From Acetofilamentum sp. (GTDB lineage Bacteria > Hydrothermota > 32-111), in contig DYMB01000001.1 in assembly GCA_020721805.1 (NCBI GenBank), positions 310,487 through 374,486 on the forward strand: DNA of 64,000 bases. Reading direction: 5' to 3'. Made by a program: the position numbers and the translations under genes. Numbering within the stretch: position 1 is the stretch's first letter; each line of letters begins with the position of its first letter. The notes under the pieces were generated by a model that had not been told where the DNA came from, did not search any database, and saw nothing but the letters and a program-made list of their open reading frames with translations. Of this stretch, positions 49,165 through 58,906 are shown piece after piece.

Positions 49165-50298
49165 ATGAATTTTTTCAAAAAAAGCCCATTTTTATGGGCT
49201 TTTTTGATATCAGTATTCTTTCTCAAAATAAACAGTTTTGAAATCAAGGGAGTTTGGGTTACAAGGTGGGATATATACTCACCACAAAGAATTGAAGAGA
49301 TAGTTGAATCCCTCTCATTTGCAAATGTTACAGATGTTTATGTTCAGGTATACGGTTCTGGTTATGCTTTCTTTAAATCTAAAATCGCACCTTTAAGATA
49401 CAGAGACTTTGATCCACTTGAAACTTTTGTTGAAAAAGCACATTCCAGAAATATAAGGATTCATGCCTGGATCAATCTTTTATATATGTGGGATAGGAAA
49501 GAATTGACAGAGGAGAACAGTCATATTTTAAACAGGTATCCGAGTTCTGTTGTTGTTGATGATAAAAATGTTTCACTCCTCGATTATTCTTTTGAAAAAG
49601 TGAAGTCAAGAAATATAGAGGGTTTTTTTATCTCTCCAGCATCCGAAATAGTTAAGGATTATCTTTTATTTCTTATCGATGAGATCCTTGTAAATTATAA
49701 TGTTGATGGTATACACCTTGACTATGTGAGATTCCCCGGAAAAGAGTTTGTTTACGATGTTTTCATAAGATCCGATTTTATGGAAAAATTTCTTATTGAT
49801 CCTTTCTTTCTGGATTCCGATAGAACAAAAAAACTTTTCGGTTTAAAGGGAAATGGGATCCTTAAAAGTGAATGGGAGATCTTTCCAAAGGAAGAGTTGA
49901 ATATTCTCATAAAGGAGATATTTACACTTGTGAAAACTCATAATCCAAATATAAAACTCTCTTGTGCAGTCTTTGCTGACATAAATGTTGCTGAAGATAA
50001 TTTTCATCAAAAATGGATTGATTGGATCAACGGCTCATATATAGATTATGTCCTGATCATGGCTTATGCTTCCTCTTTTAAAGTTATAGAAAAGCAGATT
50101 GAAAAGATTCAAAGCAGAACATCGCTTTCCAAAGTTGTTGTAGGACTTGCGTTGTATAATCAGAGTATAGAGAATTTAACCGATAATTACAATCATTTAA
50201 AAAAATATCCTGTACTTGGTTTTTGTATATTTTCAAATCAATCTTTAACTGAAAAGAAAGGTGGTTACTCTTATGTTGGAAAAAAGATCTTCAATTGA
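49165..50298 (+). CDS. secreted GHL10/DUF187-like glycosyl hydrolase-type protein
   Basis: Signal peptide; EIKGVWVTRWDIYSPQRIEEIVESL...RIHAWINLLYMW...VDGIHLDYVRFPGKEFVYD. Confidence 0.85.
   Translation: MNFFKKSPFLWAFLISVFFLKINSFEIKGVWVTRWDIYSPQRIEEIVESLSFANVTDVYVQVYGSGYAFFKSKIAPLRYRDFDPLETFVEKAHSRNIRIHAWINLLYMWDRKELTEENSHILNRYPSSVVVDDKNVSLLDYSFEKVKSRNIEGFFISPASEIVKDYLLFLIDEILVNYNVDGIHLDYVRFPGKEFVYDVFIRSDFMEKFLIDPFFLDSDRTKKLFGLKGNGILKSEWEIFPKEELNILIKEIFTLVKTHNPNIKLSCAVFADINVAEDNFHQKWIDWINGSYIDYVLIMAYASSFKVIEKQIEKIQSRTSLSKVVVGLALYNQSIENLTDNYNHLKKYPVLGFCIFSNQSLTEKKGGYSYVGKKIFN
49178..49205 (+). terminator. Rho-independent-terminator-like hairpin after rplQ, inside the next ORF
   Basis: AAAAAAGCCCAT-TTTT-ATGGGCTTTTTT: 12-bp perfect stem ending in a T6 run, 15 nt after the rplQ stop. 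Confidence 0.75.
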
Positions 50299-50956
50299 GT
50301 TTCAAAAAAGGATCGATAAGCTTTTTAACGATATAGAAAAATACGCTGTAAACAAACCTGTTGAAATAGTCGTGGTCTCAAAAAAGCAGTGTGTTGAAAA
50401 AATGGAAAAAATTTATCAATCTGGTTTTAAACATTTTGCTGAAAATATACCTCAGGAGATCAGGGATAAAAAAGTTTTTTATTCAAATAATGCGGTTAAA
50501 CTTTCATTTATCGGAAACATCCAGAAGAATAAGATTAAGTATATTTTTGATAACACAAGCCTTATCCAATCGATAGATTCACTTGATAACGCCTCAGCGG
50601 TAAACGATTATTATATGAAAAATAACAGGATTATCGATATACTATTGCAGATAAAAGTTTCAGATGAAGTTACAAAACATGGTTTTGAAAAAAATATTAT
50701 AAATGAAGTTTTTGAAAAGATAAAGGAATTCAAGTTTTTGAAAGTAAAGGGAATAATGTGCATAGGTCCCAATACCGATAATAAAGAAATTGTTGAAAAA
50801 TCTTTTTATGAAACTTTTGAAATTTTCAAAAACTTGAAAAAAGAGAGTAAAGATTTTGAAATTATTTCAATGGGGATGACCAACGATTATATAATCGCTT
50901 TGAAAAATGGTTCAAACATGATAAGACTTGGAAGATATTTTTATGAAGGGTTATAA
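50273..50956 (+). CDS. YggS/PROSC family pyridoxal-phosphate homeostasis protein
   Basis: EIVVVSKKQCVEKMEKIYQSGFKHFAENIPQEIRDK...LSFIGNIQKNK...GIMCIGP...SMGMTNDYIIALKNGSNMIRLGRYFYEG. Confidence 0.88.
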   Translation: MLEKRSSIEFQKRIDKLFNDIEKYAVNKPVEIVVVSKKQCVEKMEKIYQSGFKHFAENIPQEIRDKKVFYSNNAVKLSFIGNIQKNKIKYIFDNTSLIQSIDSLDNASAVNDYYMKNNRIIDILLQIKVSDEVTKHGFEKNIINEVFEKIKEFKFLKVKGIMCIGPNTDNKEIVEKSFYETFEIFKNLKKESKDFEIISMGMTNDYIIALKNGSNMIRLGRYFYEGL

Positions 50957-52430
50957 AAATATTATCATTTTCTTCCTGATCCTTATATTATATTCGATCG
51001 TTGAACTTCCATTCATAGATAGAATTCCCAAGATATGGGTCGATGAGGTCTGGTATGGTGGGACAGCATACAATTTTTCTCAGGGAAAAGGTTTTACCAA
51101 TCAAAATGTTGTTGGGCTTTACGGTGGTGATTATCTATTTGGATATCCTTTATTTCTTGGAACCTTTTATAAAATTTTTAATACATCTATGTTAACATCA
51201 AAATTGTTTTCTTTTTTTCTTGGAATTTTGTTTATCATTTTTTTTTATTTTCTCTTTTCAAAAATTCTCAATTTTGATTTAAAACAGAAAATAATCTTTT
51301 TTATATTTTTTATTTTTTCATCAACGGTTTATATCGTATATAGAACCGTAAGACCCGAGTGTTTGAAAATATTCTTTTCCATGCTCTCTTTATATTTCTT
51401 TTTGAAAGGTATCAAAGAGAAAAACTATTATTTTGTTTTTTCTTTCCTTTTTTCCTTTTGTGGAGTTTTAACACATCCTGATGAGATATTTTTTACGATA
51501 ATTTTTTTCTTTATCGTATCTTTCCATTCGTTCAAAAAAAATGATATTAAACCATTTCTATTCTCATCTTTGACCTTGATAGTTTGTTTTTCCTTTTTTC
51601 TTTTCTTTATCTGGTTTGTTAAACACTCATCAGTACAGGAATTTTACTTTCTTTATTCAAGAAGACTATCGATAAAAGAGTATTCACTTTTAGGCGATCC
51701 GTTTCAAAAGTTGAAAAATCTGTATGGGGATTATGCTTTCGGTTTGAAAAGGTTATATATATTTTTGTTTGAAATCCTTATTTTTCCTGTATCATTTTTA
51801 ATTTTCAAAAAAGATAAAGATATTAAAATTTTAAGTTTTATCGGATTTTCATATTTTATTCTTGGACTTTTATTTATGGAAAGATTTGTTACAAGAGGTT
51901 TTATATCGATAATATTTTATTCGATACTTGTTTTAACCTTAATTTTGAAAAAATCTGACAAGAAGAAAAAAAAATTGCTTATTTTTTTATCATCCTTGTA
52001 TTTTTTAAATAATCTTCTCTCAATTTCCTATTTTATCTACATAAACAGAAATATTACATCCTACGGTTTAATAGAAAAGTATATAAATGAAAGATCAAAG
52101 AATGCGAATGTGGTGATTTCAAATGTTATTTTTTATTTTCCTTTAAAGGATAAAATCTTTTTCAACGACTATACTTACTATAAGTTAACAAAATATAAGA
52201 CTCTTGATTCACTTTTAAAATCGCAGGATATGGATCTCATCATCATCAGCGATTATTTTTTAACTGGAGTAAAATCTGTTTCAATGAGAAAAGAGGAAAA
52301 AGAGGTTGTTAATAAATTTAAAATTTTCTATGGTAAATTGGATGAGAGTTTAAAAAAGAATTTTTTACTTTTCGATACTTTAAAAACTGATGGTTATGGC
52401 ACAATAAAGTTTTATAAAAATATTGACTGA
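50943..52430 (+). CDS. membrane glycosyltransferase, ArnT/PMT (GT39-like)
   Basis: IWVDEVWYGGTAYNFSQGKGF near the first TM; multiple TM helices. Confidence 0.78.
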   Translation: MKGYKNIIIFFLILILYSIVELPFIDRIPKIWVDEVWYGGTAYNFSQGKGFTNQNVVGLYGGDYLFGYPLFLGTFYKIFNTSMLTSKLFSFFLGILFIIFFYFLFSKILNFDLKQKIIFFIFFIFSSTVYIVYRTVRPECLKIFFSMLSLYFFLKGIKEKNYYFVFSFLFSFCGVLTHPDEIFFTIIFFFIVSFHSFKKNDIKPFLFSSLTLIVCFSFFLFFIWFVKHSSVQEFYFLYSRRLSIKEYSLLGDPFQKLKNLYGDYAFGLKRLYIFLFEILIFPVSFLIFKKDKDIKILSFIGFSYFILGLLFMERFVTRGFISIIFYSILVLTLILKKSDKKKKKLLIFLSSLYFLNNLLSISYFIYINRNITSYGLIEKYINERSKNANVVISNVIFYFPLKDKIFFNDYTYYKLTKYKTLDSLLKSQDMDLIIISDYFLTGVKSVSMRKEEKEVVNKFKIFYGKLDESLKKNFLLFDTLKTDGYGTIKFYKNID

Positions 52431-52457
52431 AAAGTTAAAAATTGTTAAAGTAATTTT

Positions 52458-53480
52458 ATGAAAAAGATTCTTATAACAGGTGGAGCTGGTTTCATTGGAA
52501 ACAACTTCATCAGATATGTTTTAAAAAAAAGAAAATATAGGATAATAAATGTGGATCTACTTTTGTTTCCAAGTAGTTTTGAAAATATTAAAGATCTGAT
52601 GAAAGTGGAAAACTATAAATTTTATAAAGGTGATATAAAAAATTATAAATTCCTTTTAAAAATTTTTAAAAAAGAAAAAAATATTGATGGGGTTATAAAT
52701 TTTGCAGCATGGTCGCATGTTGATAAAAGTATACTAAAACCGAAAGATTTTATAGAGACCAATGTTTATGGTGTTTTCAATTTACTTGAGATACAGAAAC
52801 TTGGTTTTTTTAGAAGGTTTCTACAGATATCTACCGATGAAGTTTATGGTGATCTTCCGTACGATACTCTTGATAAATTTAATGAAGATTCACCTCTTAG
52901 ACCATCTTCACCTTATTCATCCTCAAAGGCATCCGCCGATCTTTTATCCCTCTCATATTATAAGACATATGATCTTGATATACTTATAACAAGATCCTCA
53001 AACAATTTTGGCGAATATCAGTTTCCTGAAAAACTCATTCCTCTAACAATTTTAAAGATAATTAAAAATCAAAAAGTACCAGTTTATGGAAACGGAAGAA
53101 ATGTAAGAGACTGGATATATGTTCTGGATAATGTCAGGGGTATTATGAAGGTTTTTGAAAAAGGAAAAAGCGGAAACATCTACAATATTGGTGGAGAGAA
53201 TGAGGTAACGAATCTGGAACTGGTAAAAAAGATTTTATATTTTTTTGATAGGGATGAAAGTTCTATCGAATTTGTAAAAGATAGACCAGGACATGATAGA
53301 AGATACTCTCTTGATATAACAAAAATAAAGACTCAACTTTATCATAAAAATATTTATGATTTTGAAAAATTTTTAAAAAGGACTGTCTACTGGTATAAAA
53401 ATAATTTGAAATGGGTTGAAAAATGTCTTGATCAAAATTTTAAAAAATACCATTTACAAAATTATAACAAAAGGATATGA
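52458..53480 (+). CDS. rfbB: dTDP-glucose 4,6-dehydratase
   Basis: ILITGGAGFIGNNFIRYVLKK; AAWSHVDKSI; ISTDEVYGDLP; YSSSKASADLL; NNFGEYQFPEKLIPL. Confidence 0.94.
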   Translation: MKKILITGGAGFIGNNFIRYVLKKRKYRIINVDLLLFPSSFENIKDLMKVENYKFYKGDIKNYKFLLKIFKKEKNIDGVINFAAWSHVDKSILKPKDFIETNVYGVFNLLEIQKLGFFRRFLQISTDEVYGDLPYDTLDKFNEDSPLRPSSPYSSSKASADLLSLSYYKTYDLDILITRSSNNFGEYQFPEKLIPLTILKIIKNQKVPVYGNGRNVRDWIYVLDNVRGIMKVFEKGKSGNIYNIGGENEVTNLELVKKILYFFDRDESSIEFVKDRPGHDRRYSLDITKIKTQLYHKNIYDFEKFLKRTVYWYKNNLKWVEKCLDQNFKKYHLQNYNKRI

Positions 53481-54352
53481 TGAAAAAAACAAAAGGGATA
53501 ATACTCGCTGGTGGTAAAGGAACAAGATTGTTTCCTTTAACAAAATTATACTCTAAACAACTCATAAATGTCTACGATAAACCTTTAATATACTATCCAT
53601 TATCAACATTAATACTTTCCGGAATAGATCATATACTTCTTATCTCAACACAAAAGGATATACCACTTTATAAAAAACTTTTCAAGGATGGGAAAGATTT
53701 AGGATTGAAGATTGAGTATGCTGTTCAAAATAAACCGAAGGGCATCGCGCAGGCACTTATAATAGGTGAGGATTTTATAAAGAATGATGATGTGATGCTT
53801 ATTCTTGGTGATAACATCTTTTTTGGTGATATGGATTTTTTAAGAAAATCAAGGGAAAAAAATGAAAATGCGACTATTTTTGCATACAATGTTTCCGATC
53901 CGGAAAGATATGGAGTTGTAGAGTTTGATAGCAAAGGGAGAGTAATTTCAATTGAGGAAAAACCGAAAATACCAAAGAGTAATTATGCTGTTTGTGGCCT
54001 CTATATTTATGACAGTATGTGCAGTAAATATGCTAAAAGATTGAAACCATCAAAAAGGAATGAACTGGAAATAACCGATCTTAACAATTTATATCTATCA
54101 AATGGTCAATTAAAATGTGAAAAAATGGGAAGAGGGATCGCCTGGCTCGATACGGGGACACCGGAATCACTTCTCGATGCGAGTCTTTTCATCGGTGCTA
54201 TTGAACAGAGACAGAATTTGAAAGTGGGATGTATAGAAGAGGTCTGTTTAAGGATAGGATTTTTAAAAAGAAAAAATTATTTAAAACTTGTAAAAAAATA
54301 TCCAGAATCAGATTATAAAAAATATCTTTTAAAGATCTATGAAGAAATATAA
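53477..54352 (+). CDS. rfbA: glucose-1-phosphate thymidylyltransferase
   Basis: GIILAGGKGTRLFPLTKLYSKQLINVYDKPLIYYPLS; ILGDNIFFG; GIAWLDTGTPESLLDAS. Confidence 0.95.
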   Translation: MMKKTKGIILAGGKGTRLFPLTKLYSKQLINVYDKPLIYYPLSTLILSGIDHILLISTQKDIPLYKKLFKDGKDLGLKIEYAVQNKPKGIAQALIIGEDFIKNDDVMLILGDNIFFGDMDFLRKSREKNENATIFAYNVSDPERYGVVEFDSKGRVISIEEKPKIPKSNYAVCGLYIYDSMCSKYAKRLKPSKRNELEITDLNNLYLSNGQLKCEKMGRGIAWLDTGTPESLLDASLFIGAIEQRQNLKVGCIEEVCLRIGFLKRKNYLKLVKKYPESDYKKYLLKIYEEI

Positions 54353-54583
54353 AAAAGTATAAAAATCGGTCTATTCTGACATAACACAATTTTTTCTAAT
54401 CTATTATTTATAGATGAATCAATTAAAGGATAAAAATAAATTTTAAAAAAGAAAATTTTATATAATACACAATTGATGCTATCCAATTAAAAAGAGAATT
54501 TTTAAACGGTAATTTTTTATAGCAAAAAGATTATTTTATAACCATTTTATTGGTCTTTAAAATTTTAGTTTAAAGATAAACTC

Positions 54584-54611
54584 TTGACAAAAACTTAAAA
54601 AAATATATACT
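54584..54611 (+). promoter_or_regulatory. promoter of the tRNA-tuf2 transcription unit
   Basis: TTGACA (54584..54589), 16-nt spacer, TATACT (54606..54611). Confidence 0.72.
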
Positions 54612-54629
54612 AAAAAATCCTGATTGCTC

Positions 54630-54701
54630 GCTGGTGTAGCTCAGGGGTAGAGCAGTGGTTTTGTAAACCACTGGTCGGGGGTTCAAATCCCTCCACCAGC
54701 T
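54630..54701 (+). tRNA. tRNA-Thr (anticodon TGT)
   Basis: GCTGGTG/CACCAGC acceptor, loop TTTGTAA. Confidence 0.95.
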
Positions 54702-54703
54702 AT

Positions 54704-54790
54704 GTGGAGAGATTCCCGAGCGGTCAAAGGGGGCAGACTGTAAATCTGCTGGCTGATGTCTTCGTAGGTTCGAATCCTACTCTCTCCACA
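54704..54790 (+). tRNA. tRNA-Tyr (anticodon GTA)
   Basis: GTGGAGA/TCTCCAC acceptor, loop CTGTAAA, long variable arm. Confidence 0.95.
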
Positions 54791-54797
54791 CTAAATC

Positions 54798-54870
54798 GCG
54801 GGAGTAGCTCAGTTGGTAGAGCTTCTGCCTTCCAAGCAGAATGTCGCGGGTTCGAGCCCCGTCTCCCGCT
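54798..54870 (+). tRNA. tRNA-Gly (anticodon TCC)
   Basis: GCGGGAG/CTCCCGC acceptor, loop CTTCCAA. Confidence 0.95.
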
Positions 54871-54933
54871 TTTAAACAAGCCTCAAGAAGAGAGATATTT
54901 TGGGGAATTATTTTTTTTATATAAAAAAAACAT

Positions 54934-55006
54934 GCCCATGTAGCTCAGTTGGTAGAGCACATCCTTGGTAAGGATGAGGTCACCAGTTCAATCCTGGTCA
55001 TGGGCT
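54934..55006 (+). tRNA. tRNA-Thr (anticodon GGT)
   Basis: GCCCATG/CATGGGC acceptor, loop TTGGTAA. Confidence 0.95.
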
Positions 55007-55013
55007 AAAGAAG

Positions 55014-56238
55014 AAGGAGGATTAAATGGCAAAGGAGAAATTTGAAAGGGCGAAGATTCATATGAACATAGGGACGATAGGGCATGTGGATCATGGTAAG
55101 ACAACATTGACGTCTGCGATAACGAAGGTATTGGCATTGAAGAAGTATGCTGAGTATACTCCATATGATGAGATAGATAAGGCACCGGAGGAGAGGGCTA
55201 GGGGTGTAACGATAAATGTGGCGCATATAGAGTATCAAACAGAGAAGAGGCATTATGCGCATGTTGATTGTCCTGGGCATGCTGATTATATAAAGAACAT
55301 GATAACAGGGGCTGCGCAGATGGATGGAGCGATACTTGTTGTGAGTGCTAATGATGGAACGATGCCGCAGACGAAGGAGCATATACTGTTGGCGAGGCAG
55401 GTTAATGTTCCGAGTATAATAGTATTTATGAACAAGGTGGATATGGTTGATGATCCTGAGATACTTGATGTAGTTGAGATGGACATAAGGGACACATTGA
55501 AGGCTAACAAGTTTCCTGGTGATGAGATACCTGTGATAAGGGGGAGTGCGTTGAAGGTGTTGGAGAGTGCTAGTACTGATATGAATGCACCTGAGTATAA
55601 ATGTATAATGGAATTGATGGATGCTGTAGACAATTATTTTCCTGATCCTGTGAGGGATAAGGATAAGCCATTTTTGATGAGTATAGAGGATATATTCAGT
55701 ATAACTGGAAGGGGTACTGTTGCTACGGGTAGAGTTGAGAGAGGGCAGATAAAGGCTGGTGAGGAAGTTGAGATAGTTGGGTTGGGGATGCATAAGAAGA
55801 CGGTGGCGACATCTTTAGAGATGTTTAAGAAGATACTTGATTATGCTGAGGCTGGAGATAATGTTGGAGTTTTGTTAAGGGGAATAGATAAGGATGAAGT
55901 TGAGAGGGGGATGGTGCTGGCAAAGCCAGGGAGTGTGACGCCACACAAGAAGTTTAAATGTCAGGTTTATGTATTGACTAAGGATGAAGGTGGACGTAGT
56001 ACATCGTTTAAGAGTGGATACAGGCCGCAGTTTTTTTTCAGGACGACGGATGTTACGGGGTCAATAGAATTGGCTCCTGGTCAGGAGTTTGTGAAGCCTG
56101 GTGAGAATACTGAATTTATAGTTGAATTGATAACACCGATAGCGATGGAGAAGGAACTGAGATTTGCTATAAGGGAAGGTGGAAGAACCGTTGGCGCTGG
56201 TGTTGTAACTGAAATATTAGAATAAGAGGATTAAGATG
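55014..56238 (+). repeat. 1225-bp exact direct repeat, copy 2 (tuf2 plus short flanks)
   Basis: Matches 33818..35042; divergence starts immediately outside these limits. Confidence 0.85.
55026..56225 (+). CDS. tuf: elongation factor Tu (copy 2)
   Basis: Protein and DNA identical to 33830..35029. Confidence 0.99.
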   Translation: MAKEKFERAKIHMNIGTIGHVDHGKTTLTSAITKVLALKKYAEYTPYDEIDKAPEERARGVTINVAHIEYQTEKRHYAHVDCPGHADYIKNMITGAAQMDGAILVVSANDGTMPQTKEHILLARQVNVPSIIVFMNKVDMVDDPEILDVVEMDIRDTLKANKFPGDEIPVIRGSALKVLESASTDMNAPEYKCIMELMDAVDNYFPDPVRDKDKPFLMSIEDIFSITGRGTVATGRVERGQIKAGEEVEIVGLGMHKKTVATSLEMFKKILDYAEAGDNVGVLLRGIDKDEVERGMVLAKPGSVTPHKKFKCQVYVLTKDEGGRSTSFKSGYRPQFFFRTTDVTGSIELAPGQEFVKPGENTEFIVELITPIAMEKELRFAIREGGRTVGAGVVTEILE

Positions 56239-56385
56239 AGAGAAATAATCACAATGGTTTGTTCAGAATGTAAGAGAAAAAATTATATGACTACAAAAAA
56301 TAAGAAAAAACAGACTGAAAAACTTGAACTTAAAAAATATTGTAAATTTTGTAAAAAACATACTCTTCATAAAGAGATAAAATAA
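56236..56385 (+). CDS. rpmG: 50S ribosomal protein L33 (zinc-type; below the ORF-track cutoff)
   Basis: [49 protein letters not shown]. Confidence 0.96.
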   Translation: MREIITMVCSECKRKNYMTTKNKKKQTEKLELKKYCKFCKKHTLHKEIK

Positions 56386-56391
56386 ATGTTT

Positions 56392-56465
56392 AGGGCAGTA
56401 GCTCCAACTGGTAGAGCGTCGGTCTCCAAAACCGAATGTTGGGGGTTCAAATCCCTCCTGCCCTG
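56392..56465 (+). tRNA. tRNA-Trp (anticodon CCA)
   Basis: AGGGCAG/CTGCCCT acceptor, loop CTCCAAA. Confidence 0.95.
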
Positions 56466-56481
56466 ATTTAAAGGAGAATCT

Positions 56482-56673
56482 ATGAAATGGTGGAATAATT
56501 TTTTAAGGTATTTAAGAGAGGTTAAAGTTGAGTTGAAAAAGGTTGTTTTGCCTGATTCAAAATCTCTCTGGGGCTCAACTTTAGTTGTTATTGTTGTGTC
56601 TATTATTTTGGGTGTTGTTATCGGTGGATTCGATCTTTTAATTTCTAAAATTTTTGGAATATTTACGAGGTGA
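56482..56673 (+). CDS. secE: protein translocase subunit SecE
   Basis: FLRYLREVKVELKKVVLPDSKSLWGSTLVVIVVSIILGVVIGGFDLL. Confidence 0.95.
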   Translation: MKWWNNFLRYLREVKVELKKVVLPDSKSLWGSTLVVIVVSIILGVVIGGFDLLISKIFGIFTR

Positions 56674-56675
56674 TT

Positions 56676-57209
56676 ATGGATTGGTTTATGCTGCAGGTTT
56701 ATACTGGCTATGAAAAAAGAGCAAAAAAACTTATCGAGGAAGAGATAAAGAGAAATAATTTTCAAGACAAAATAAGTCAAATTTTTATACCTGTTGAGAA
56801 TGTTATAAGATTGAGAAAAAATAAAAAGATCATTCTGGAAAAAAGTCTTTTTCCTGGATACATTTTTATCCATATGGAAAATTCAGAAGAGATGATACAA
56901 TTTTTAACACAGGTTTGTTCTCAATCCACATTTCTTGCCGGAAGAAAAAGACTAATAAAATTGAAGAATGAGGATAAGATAAAAATTGAAGATCTTTTGA
57001 AAAATAAAGATAATGTTCGCGAAGTTTTGGAAATACCTTTCATGGTCGGAGATAATGTAAAGATCGTCTCAGGTCCTTTTAAAGATTTTAATGGAATCGT
57101 TGAAGAGATCGATAAAGATAAAGAAAAGATGAAAGTAACAGTAACCATATTTGGAAGATCAACACCAGTCGAATTGTCTTTTACACAGGCAGAGTTGATA
57201 GGTAAATAA
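56676..57209 (+). CDS. nusG: transcription termination/antitermination protein NusG
   Basis: WFMLQVYTGYEKRAKKLIEE...SLFPGYIFIHM...VGDNVKIVSGPFKDFNGIVEEID. Confidence 0.96.
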   Translation: MDWFMLQVYTGYEKRAKKLIEEEIKRNNFQDKISQIFIPVENVIRLRKNKKIILEKSLFPGYIFIHMENSEEMIQFLTQVCSQSTFLAGRKRLIKLKNEDKIKIEDLLKNKDNVREVLEIPFMVGDNVKIVSGPFKDFNGIVEEIDKDKEKMKVTVTIFGRSTPVELSFTQAELIGK

Positions 57210-57227
57210 ACATAAAGGGGGAGATAA

Positions 57228-57653
57228 ATGGCAAAAAAAGTTGTTGCGATCGTAAAATTACAGATTCCCGCCGGAGCAGCTACACCTGCACCACCAGTGG
57301 GACCGATACTTGGACAACACGGAATAAACCTTATGCAGTTTTGTAAAAATTTCAATGTAAAAACTGAAAAACAGAAAGGTTTGATAATTCCCGTTGTTGT
57401 AACAATCTATCAAGATAAATCTTTTACATTTATCACCAAGACCCCGCCCGCTTCTGTTTTGCTTTTAAAGGCAGCAAGCCTTGAAAAAGGTTCTGGAGTT
57501 CCTAACAAACAGAAAGTTGGTAAGGTCAAACTTGAAGATGTAAAGAAAATAGCTGAACTAAAGATGCCGGATCTGAATGCAAAAGATCTTGATGGAGCTG
57601 TAAGAATGATAAAAGGAACCGCTCGTAGTATGGGCATCACAGTGGAGGAATGA
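57228..57653 (+). CDS. rplK: 50S ribosomal protein L11
   Basis: [31 protein letters not shown]. Confidence 0.98.
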   Translation: MAKKVVAIVKLQIPAGAATPAPPVGPILGQHGINLMQFCKNFNVKTEKQKGLIIPVVVTIYQDKSFTFITKTPPASVLLLKAASLEKGSGVPNKQKVGKVKLEDVKKIAELKMPDLNAKDLDGAVRMIKGTARSMGITVEE

Positions 57654-58351
57654 TGAAAAGAGGAAAAAGGGTTATTGAAAATAAAAAACTTGTTGATAAA
57701 ACGAAAAAGTATTCTATCGATGAGGCTATAGATATATTAAAAAAGACAAAAAAGGTTAAATTTGATGAAACCGTTGAACTCTCGATGTTGCTTGGAGTTG
57801 ATCCTAAAAAATCTGATCAGATGGTAAGAGGTGCTACTACACTTCCACACGGGACAGGGAAAAAAGTGAGAGTACTTGTCTTCGCAAATGGGGATAAAGC
57901 AAAAGAAGCCATTGAAGCTGGAGCGGACTATGTTGGAGAGGATGATCTTATAGAGAAGATTTCAAATGGATTTCTTGATTTCGATCTCGTTATCTCAACT
58001 CCAGAATTGATGAAAAAGATTGGAAAACTTGGGAAGATCCTTGGAACAAGGGGATTGATGCCAAATCCAAAAGTTGGGACAGTTACAAAAGATATAGGAA
58101 AGGTTGTTAACGAAGCAAAGAGGGGAAGAGTACAATTCAAAATGGACAAAAATGCAAATCTGCATACTGTTGTTGGCAAAATTTCATTCGATAAAGAAAA
58201 GTTGAAAGAGAATATAATTCATATCCTGACTGAGATAAAACGCGCAAAACCTCAGTCAGCCAAAGGCACTTATTTTAAGAGTGTCACATTATCCACAACT
58301 ATGGGAGTGGGTGTTCCTCTGGATACAGCGGAAATTAACTCAATAAAGTAA
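57653..58351 (+). CDS. rplA: 50S ribosomal protein L1
   Basis: GVDPKKSDQMVRGATTLPHGTGK; GTRGLMPNPKVGTVT. Confidence 0.98.
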   Translation: MKRGKRVIENKKLVDKTKKYSIDEAIDILKKTKKVKFDETVELSMLLGVDPKKSDQMVRGATTLPHGTGKKVRVLVFANGDKAKEAIEAGADYVGEDDLIEKISNGFLDFDLVISTPELMKKIGKLGKILGTRGLMPNPKVGTVTKDIGKVVNEAKRGRVQFKMDKNANLHTVVGKISFDKEKLKENIIHILTEIKRAKPQSAKGTYFKSVTLSTTMGVGVPLDTAEINSIK

Positions 58352-58360
58352 GGAGATAAA

Positions 58361-58897
58361 ATGAGCGATCCCAAAAAATTGGAACTTAAAAAAGAGACCG
58401 TAAAAACGATTGCTCAAAAATTAAAAGATGCCAAAGGTGTATACCTTACCGATTTTAAAGGGATAACTGTTGAACAGGTAAACGAGTTAAGAAGAACCTT
58501 TGATAAGGATAAGGTAGAATACAAAGTTGTTAAAAACTCTATTCTGTATTTTGCTTTAAAGGAGGTCTTTTCGGAGTACGATTTTAATATGGCTTTGAAG
58601 GGAAACACATCGGTTGTTTTTTCTTTTAAAGATCCGGTTTCACCTGCCAAAACCATAAAGGAGTTTTTCAAAAAATATAAAAATCCTAAAGCAAAAACAG
58701 CGATTGTAGATGGGAAAATCTTTGATGAAAAGAGTATAGACAAGTTGGCTGATATTCCTTCAAGTGAGGAACTTATGAGAAATCTTGTCGGTTCAATACA
58801 GTTGCCACTTTACAACTTTGTATATGTTTTAAACGGTATCATAAGCAATTTCGTTTATACGGTTGAAGCTATCAAACAGAAAAAGGAAGGTAATTAA
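58361..58897 (+). CDS. rplJ: 50S ribosomal protein L10
   Basis: GVYLTDFKGITVEQVNELRRTFDKDKVEYKVVKNSILYFAL. Confidence 0.96.
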   Translation: MSDPKKLELKKETVKTIAQKLKDAKGVYLTDFKGITVEQVNELRRTFDKDKVEYKVVKNSILYFALKEVFSEYDFNMALKGNTSVVFSFKDPVSPAKTIKEFFKKYKNPKAKTAIVDGKIFDEKSIDKLADIPSSEELMRNLVGSIQLPLYNFVYVLNGIISNFVYTVEAIKQKKEGN

Positions 58898-58906
58898 GGA
58901 GGAAAA

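Noticed and set aside
52762-52989. 75-aa + strand ORF inside rfbB
   Set aside because: Alternate frame within a clear rfbB gene; low-complexity product.
54353-54583. 230-bp AT-rich gap between rfbA and the tRNA promoter as a possible small RNA gene
   Set aside because: No stable GC-containing hairpin or conserved motif could be seen; probably promoter upstream region.
54704-54943. 79-aa ORF MERFPSGQRGQTVNLLADVFVGSNPTLSTLNRGSSSVGRASAFQAECRGFEPRLPLL
   Set aside because: Translation through tRNA-Tyr and tRNA-Gly; a classic false gene call.
56367-56873. 168-aa minus-strand ORF ending ...GRRDLNPQHSVLETDALPVGATAL
   Set aside because: Antisense of tRNA-Trp, secE and nusG; artefact.
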